NCBI GenBank assembly: GCA_018378255.1
Contig: JAGZXV010000210.1
Location: forward strand, 1 to 9,627
DNA from: Clostridiaceae bacterium
GTDB taxonomy: Bacteria; Bacillota; Clostridia; Lachnospirales; Lachnospiraceae
Direction: 5' to 3'
DNA: 9,627 nucleotides
Part shown: piece by piece, positions 6,486 through 9,627 of the stretch
Numbering within the stretch: the first letter of the stretch is position 1
Layout: the number at the start of each line of letters is the position of its first letter
The notes under the pieces: model-generated
Databases searched by the model: none
What the model saw: only the letters and a program-made list of their open reading frames with translations
What the model was told of the DNA's origin: nothing
Position numbers and translations under genes: made by a program

Positions 6486-7673
6486 TTATAATCCGTATTC
6501 TTCAGCCACCTTCCTGAATGCAGGCAGGGAACGTTCAATCCGGTCATAAGATACACAGTAGGCAATTCTTACATAGCCAGGACATGCAAAAGAACTGCCT
6601 GGAACCACTAATATATTGTATTTCTTGCAAACTTCACAGAACTCTTTTTCATCCGGCACCGGTGATTTAACAAACAGGTAGAAAGCCCCTTCCGGCTTGA
6701 TGCATTCAAAGCCGCAGTCCTTTAACCCATTATATAATAAATTACGGTTTTTATCATAAGCGGCCAGATCCACTTCCGCATCCACACAGCGCATGATCAC
6801 CCGCTGCATCAGGGAAGGCGCATTGACGGAACCCAGCACGCGGTTTGCAATGGTCGCTGCGGCAAATACTTCCGCACTGTCCGTCAGCTCATCCGGGATC
6901 ACCAGATATCCGATTCTCTCTCCCGGAAGGGACAGAGACTTGCTGTATGAATAGCAGACCACCGTATTATGATAATATTTGGTAACATACGGAACCTCTA
7001 CCCCGTCATAGGCAAGTTCTCTGTATGGCTCGTCTGAAATCAGGAAAATCGGATGTCCCGCCTCCTTTTCCTTGCGGTCCAGAATCTCACCGATCTTAGT
7101 TAAAGTGGCGTCGGAATATACAACTCCGGTCGGATTATTCGGTGTATTGATAATCACTGCTTTGGTCTTATCATTGATCTTTTCTTCAAATTCTGCCAGA
7201 TTAGGCTGGAATGTCTCAGTATCAGGAGAGATTACGACCAGTTCCCCATCATAATTTCTCGTATAACTGCCATATTCCACAAAATAAGGAGCGAATGCGA
7301 TAACCTGATCTCCAGGATTTAACACCGTCTTTAAAATGATATTAAGGCCGCTGGCCGCCCCCACTGTCATGATGATATTATTCAAATGGAAACCGGTTCC
7401 AAACCTGCGGTTCAGCGAATCCGCTATGGCCGTCCGCACGTCTTCAAATCCGGCATTGCTCATATAGCCATGGACAAATGTGGAATCTTCCTCATTTAAA
7501 ATATCAATAATCGCCTGTTTTACACATTCCGGAGCCGGAACGTTGGGATTACCGAGACTGAAGTCGTAAACATTCTCCGCACCATAGATACCAGCCAGAC
7601 GCTTTCCTTCTTCAAACATCGCTCTGATGGCAGAATTATTCTGTACCAGCGGTTTCATCTTTTCTGAAATCAT
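6486..7673 (-). CDS. Class I PLP-dependent aminotransferase (aspartate/aromatic type)
   Basis: This 395-residue cytoplasmic PLP enzyme of the aspartate aminotransferase superfamily transfers amino groups from an amino acid to a 2-oxo acid. Seen motifs are FSLGNPNVPAP (38-48), HGYMSNAG (68-75), NTPNNPTG with Asn180 (176-183) and ISDEPYREL with Asp214 and Tyr217 contacting the cofactor. Further on are YSYSKSLSLPGERIGY with the Schiff-base Lys245 and Arg253 (241-256), and YVRIAYCVS with Arg369 for the substrate carboxylate. All expected catalytic residues are present and the length is normal. The preferred amino acid (aspartate, alanine or aromatic) cannot be read with certainty. Annotation pipelines usually name this type pyridoxal phosphate-dependent aminotransferase. 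The start ATG has GAGGAGG ten bases upstream, a slightly long spacing. It is the first gene of a two-gene unit with hisC. Confidence 0.93.
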   Translation of the reverse strand: MISEKMKPLVQNNSAIRAMFEEGKRLAGIYGAENVYDFSLGNPNVPAPECVKQAIIDILNEEDSTFVHGYMSNAGFEDVRTAIADSLNRRFGTGFHLNNIIMTVGAASGLNIILKTVLNPGDQVIAFAPYFVEYGSYTRNYDGELVVISPDTETFQPNLAEFEEKINDKTKAVIINTPNNPTGVVYSDATLTKIGEILDRKEKEAGHPIFLISDEPYRELAYDGVEVPYVTKYYHNTVVCYSYSKSLSLPGERIGYLVIPDELTDSAEVFAAATIANRVLGSVNAPSLMQRVIMRCVDAEVDLAAYDKNRNLLYNGLKDCGFECIKPEGAFYLFVKSPVPDEKEFCEVCKKYNILVVPGSSFACPGYVRIAYCVSYDRIERSLPAFRKVAEEYGL

Positions 7674-7711
7674 GATCTATCATCCTCCTCAAAAATTCTT
7701 TATTGTTCCCT

Positions 7712-7740
7712 ATCATACCACGCAGTTTACCGGCCGTCCA
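7712..7740 (-). promoter_or_regulatory. Probable promoter of the aminotransferase-hisC unit
   Basis: On the minus strand an extended -10 element, TGG followed by TATGAT (7717-7712), lies 17 bases after TGGACG (7740-7735), a four-of-six match to the -35 consensus. The start codon is 38 bases downstream of the -10 box. The extended -10 may compensate for the weak -35. Confidence 0.6.
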
Positions 7741-7751
7741 GCTTTTAATTT

Positions 7752-7775
7752 GAAACAAACGGCACACCTGACGCC
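7752..7775 (-). terminator. Weak terminator candidate after the polymerase gene
   Basis: On the minus strand GGCGT pairs with GTGCC (two G-T wobbles) across a 5-base loop and is followed by GTTTGTTTC. The stem is short, so termination may be incomplete and readthrough into the aminotransferase unit is possible. Confidence 0.25.
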
Positions 7776-7820
7776 TCATCCGGCATTTTATTTTCCCAAT
7801 GATTTACATCCTTTTCACGT

Positions 7821-9104
7821 TTAATGGCCTTTCCAGGAACAATAAAGCGCAATTGCCGCCGTTAACGCCAGATAAAACCAGGTTGCCGGATTGCTGAACC
7901 AGGTTGTAAAGAATGACAGCATCATATAAGCCGCCATCTGGGAATACAGCAGATAGCCCGCCGGATTTTTCATCCTGGGCAGAGCCTTCATCAGCAGATA
8001 TGCGGCCAGCCCCAGCAGGCATGAAAACAGCAGGACGCCCAGGATTCCAAAATCATAGTAGGAATCATAGAACAAGGTCACTGTTGTCAGCTCTGCCTTA
8101 TCCACATAGATCGGAAAATTCACAAGGGAAGGGACCAAAAATTTAAGGCCGGTCAATGCCCATATGGGAAACAGCATTCTAAGCCCCCAGGTATGCGCCG
8201 GAAGAAGTTCTACCAGACAATTAAAATTCTCATAATTATTCGCGATATACATGTAGGGCTGTGTGATGAAAATAGGCATACTGCTGTTTTTCATCTCAAA
8301 AATACCGTTAAGATAGGAGACATCGTGGCTTCTGGCTATGGTCAGAAGCACATAGAGAGGCACCATCAAAACCGCCAGAATCACGCCGTGAACCAGACGG
8401 AATCTGCCCTGGATGGAAATATACGTGAAGACAGCCAGTGCAACCGCTAAAATCAGCTGGAATCTGGATACACATAAGATGGGAATCAATAATGAAATCA
8501 CCGTCATGGTCCAGATCGCGATACATTTTTTTCTCTCTGCCCTTCCGCGCTCTCCCATAAAATAGATCACGGTTAAAGCGGGAACCAGCACACAGGACAC
8601 GGTAAAGTAATGCACGCCTGTTATGTGAAATTCAGAATAAGCATGGGGCACTCCCCTGAGAAAAAACGGAACATATCCCAGCACCACAGCTTCAAATATA
8701 AATGCCGCCGCAGACAGCACCGTAATCACCACCATACAGTCAAAGGTGGCAGCCCTCGCTCTCATTGTACGGTTTCTGTAGGTAATCCGTTCCCTGTATC
8801 TCCGTCTTTTCTTGTCTAAAATCTCGTAAGTAATCCAAAATCCTGCAAACGCCGCTAAAAAACAGGCCCACGTTTCAAAAGCCCAGTCCGTCTGAAGCGA
8901 ACTGAGCTTTAAACAGGAAATCCCCTGTCCTCCAACCCAGAACAGGGAAAACAAAGCCCTCAGATGTATCAGATTGCCCGTCCGCCTGTAATCCAAGGCA
9001 TAGAGGAACAGCGCTGCTGCCATCAGCGCTGCCCCCGACATATAATAATGTCCGCTCCTTGACAAAATAAAGCTTGCAACGTAACAAATCAGATATACTA
9101 TCAT
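7821..9104 (-). CDS. Polytopic membrane protein, oligosaccharide repeat unit (O-antigen/Wzy-like) polymerase
   Basis: This 427-residue integral membrane protein has about ten to twelve hydrophobic segments. Features match the Wzy-like oligosaccharide repeat unit polymerase group. A basic cytoplasmic loop (KKRRRYRERITYRNR, 98-112) is followed by a membrane segment and the GYVPFFLRGVPHAYSEFH stretch (143-160), which resembles that family's conserved G-x-P-x-x region. SRFQLILA lies at 213-220. A large loop at about 256-340 comes before YYDFGILGVLLFSCLLG (349-365), a pattern near the C-terminus of many such polymerases. If correct, it joins lipid-linked sugar repeats on the outer face of the membrane to build a capsule or exopolysaccharide. 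These proteins diverge widely, so this rests on pattern resemblance. The frame stays open to a TTG at 9137 that would overlap ptsI. I prefer ATG 9104, which has AAAGG four bases upstream and leaves a 19-base gap after ptsI. No glycosyltransferase or flippase gene is in view. Confidence 0.75.
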   Translation of the reverse strand: MIVYLICYVASFILSRSGHYYMSGAALMAAALFLYALDYRRTGNLIHLRALFSLFWVGGQGISCLKLSSLQTDWAFETWACFLAAFAGFWITYEILDKKRRRYRERITYRNRTMRARAATFDCMVVITVLSAAAFIFEAVVLGYVPFFLRGVPHAYSEFHITGVHYFTVSCVLVPALTVIYFMGERGRAERKKCIAIWTMTVISLLIPILCVSRFQLILAVALAVFTYISIQGRFRLVHGVILAVLMVPLYVLLTIARSHDVSYLNGIFEMKNSSMPIFITQPYMYIANNYENFNCLVELLPAHTWGLRMLFPIWALTGLKFLVPSLVNFPIYVDKAELTTVTLFYDSYYDFGILGVLLFSCLLGLAAYLLMKALPRMKNPAGYLLYSQMAAYMMLSFFTTWFSNPATWFYLALTAAIALYCSWKGH

Positions 9105-9123
9105 ACTGCCTTTATCCTTTATA

Positions 9124-9627
9124 TTATTTGCTGACAAATTCTGTCATAAATTCTTCTACTTCTTTCGCTGTTACAAAGCTCATGGCCTTGTCCGCAACAG
9201 CCTTCAATTCTTCCATACTGTAATTGCAGATCATCTTTCTGGCCCTCAGTACGGATGACGCGCTCATGCTGAACTCATTCAGTCCGAATGCCAGCAGCAG
9301 CGGAATCATCATCGGATCTCCAGCCGCTTCCCCGCACATGCCAACCATGATTCCGGCCTCTCTGGCACAGCTGATCACATGTTTAATGCTTCTAAGTACT
9401 GCCGGATTAAATGTGGAATAGAGATAGGACACTTTATCATTTCCCCGGTCAACCGACATGGTATACTGGGTCAGGTCATTGGTTCCTATGCTGAAGAAAT
9501 CCACTTCTTTGGCAAATACATCTGCCATAAGGGATGCTGCGGCAGTTTCCACCATAATACCCACCTGGATATCTTTATTGTAAGCAATGTTTTGGCTGTC
9601 CAGCTCCGCTTTCAGTTCCTCAATCAG
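9124..9627 (-). CDS. ptsI: Phosphoenolpyruvate-protein phosphotransferase (PTS enzyme I), C-terminal part
   Basis: This is the cytoplasmic first enzyme of the sugar phosphotransferase system; it takes phosphate from PEP and passes it to HPr. The gene enters from the right edge and only its last 167 residues are visible, part of the PEP-binding TIM-barrel and dimerisation domain. Seen motifs (numbered within the visible part) are VGIMVETAAA (22-31), the highly conserved VDFFSIGTNDLTQYT (42-56), VDRGND (59-64), GMCGEAAGDP with the conserved active-site Cys98 (96-105), and LNEFSMSASSVLRAR (116-130). These are diagnostic of enzyme I rather than PEP synthase or pyruvate phosphate dikinase. The open frame continues to base 9627 without a stop, so an internal start at 9564 is not real. 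Its stop codon lies 19 bases before the polymerase start, with no terminator between them. Confidence 0.95.
   Translation of the reverse strand: MIEELKAELDSQNIAYNKDIQVGIMVETAAASLMADVFAKEVDFFSIGTNDLTQYTMSVDRGNDKVSYLYSTFNPAVLRSIKHVISCAREAGIMVGMCGEAAGDPMMIPLLLAFGLNEFSMSASSVLRARKMICNYSMEELKAVADKAMSFVTAKEVEEFMTEFVSK

Noticed and set aside
9124..9564. Apparent complete 146-residue gene starting with GTG at 9564
   Set aside because: The frame is open to the window edge and the upstream residues continue the PtsI sequence, so this is an internal codon of ptsI.
1..9627. CRISPR array, tRNA or rRNA gene, intact insertion sequence, toxin-antitoxin or phage-defence genes
   Set aside because: I read both strands for spaced repeats, clover-leaf patterns, transposase motifs and known defence domains and saw none. 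All larger frames are accounted for by the eight genes listed.

Overview
The window looks like chromosomal DNA of a Clostridia-type Firmicute, most probably a Lachnospiraceae gut bacterium. The reasons are protein style (YtvI-like permease, MepA-like MATE pump, CadC-type ArsR, PtsI), moderate GC content, AT-rich intergenic DNA with sigma-A-like promoters, and AGGAGG ribosome binding sites. This is inference from style, not a database match. All eight recognised genes lie on the minus strand, so transcription runs from right to left.

From right to left: (i) 9627-9124 is the C-terminal 167 residues of PTS enzyme I (ptsI, cut by the window edge). It is followed after 19 bases by a polytopic membrane protein of the oligosaccharide repeat unit polymerase (Wzy-like) type, 9104-7821. 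(ii) A promoter near 7712-7740 precedes a tandem pair of PLP aminotransferases, a class I aspartate/aromatic-type enzyme (7673-6486) and hisC (6470-5409). The pair ends in a GC-rich intrinsic terminator at 5334-5385. (iii) A sigma-A-like promoter at 5221-5248 precedes a YtvI-like AI-2E family permease (5168-4038). Its stop codon lies inside a 103-base near-perfect palindromic element (3939-4041). (iv) A MATE efflux pump (3854-2487) has a strong hairpin immediately before its start and a clear intrinsic terminator at 2375-2431. (v) A metal-resistance operon reads arsR-type regulator (2232-1852), stand-alone HMA metal-binding protein (1804-1580), then HMA-less P1B-type metal ATPase (1562 to beyond base 1). 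It starts from a promoter with a consensus -35 box and an inverted-repeat operator just downstream of the -10 box.

The best understood unit is the metal operon. The CadC/SmtB-like repressor is expected to sit on the operator at the transcription start and to release it when Zn/Cd/Pb binds. The small HMA protein may bind or deliver metal to the ATPase, whose CPC motif is of the Zn/Cd/Pb export type. The other units look like unrelated housekeeping or envelope functions.

I do not see strong evidence for an undescribed multi-gene system. The items most worth a second look are the 103-base palindrome, the hairpin leader before the MATE gene, the two metal-site signatures in the repressor, the split HMA/ATPase layout, and the ptsI-polymerase linkage.
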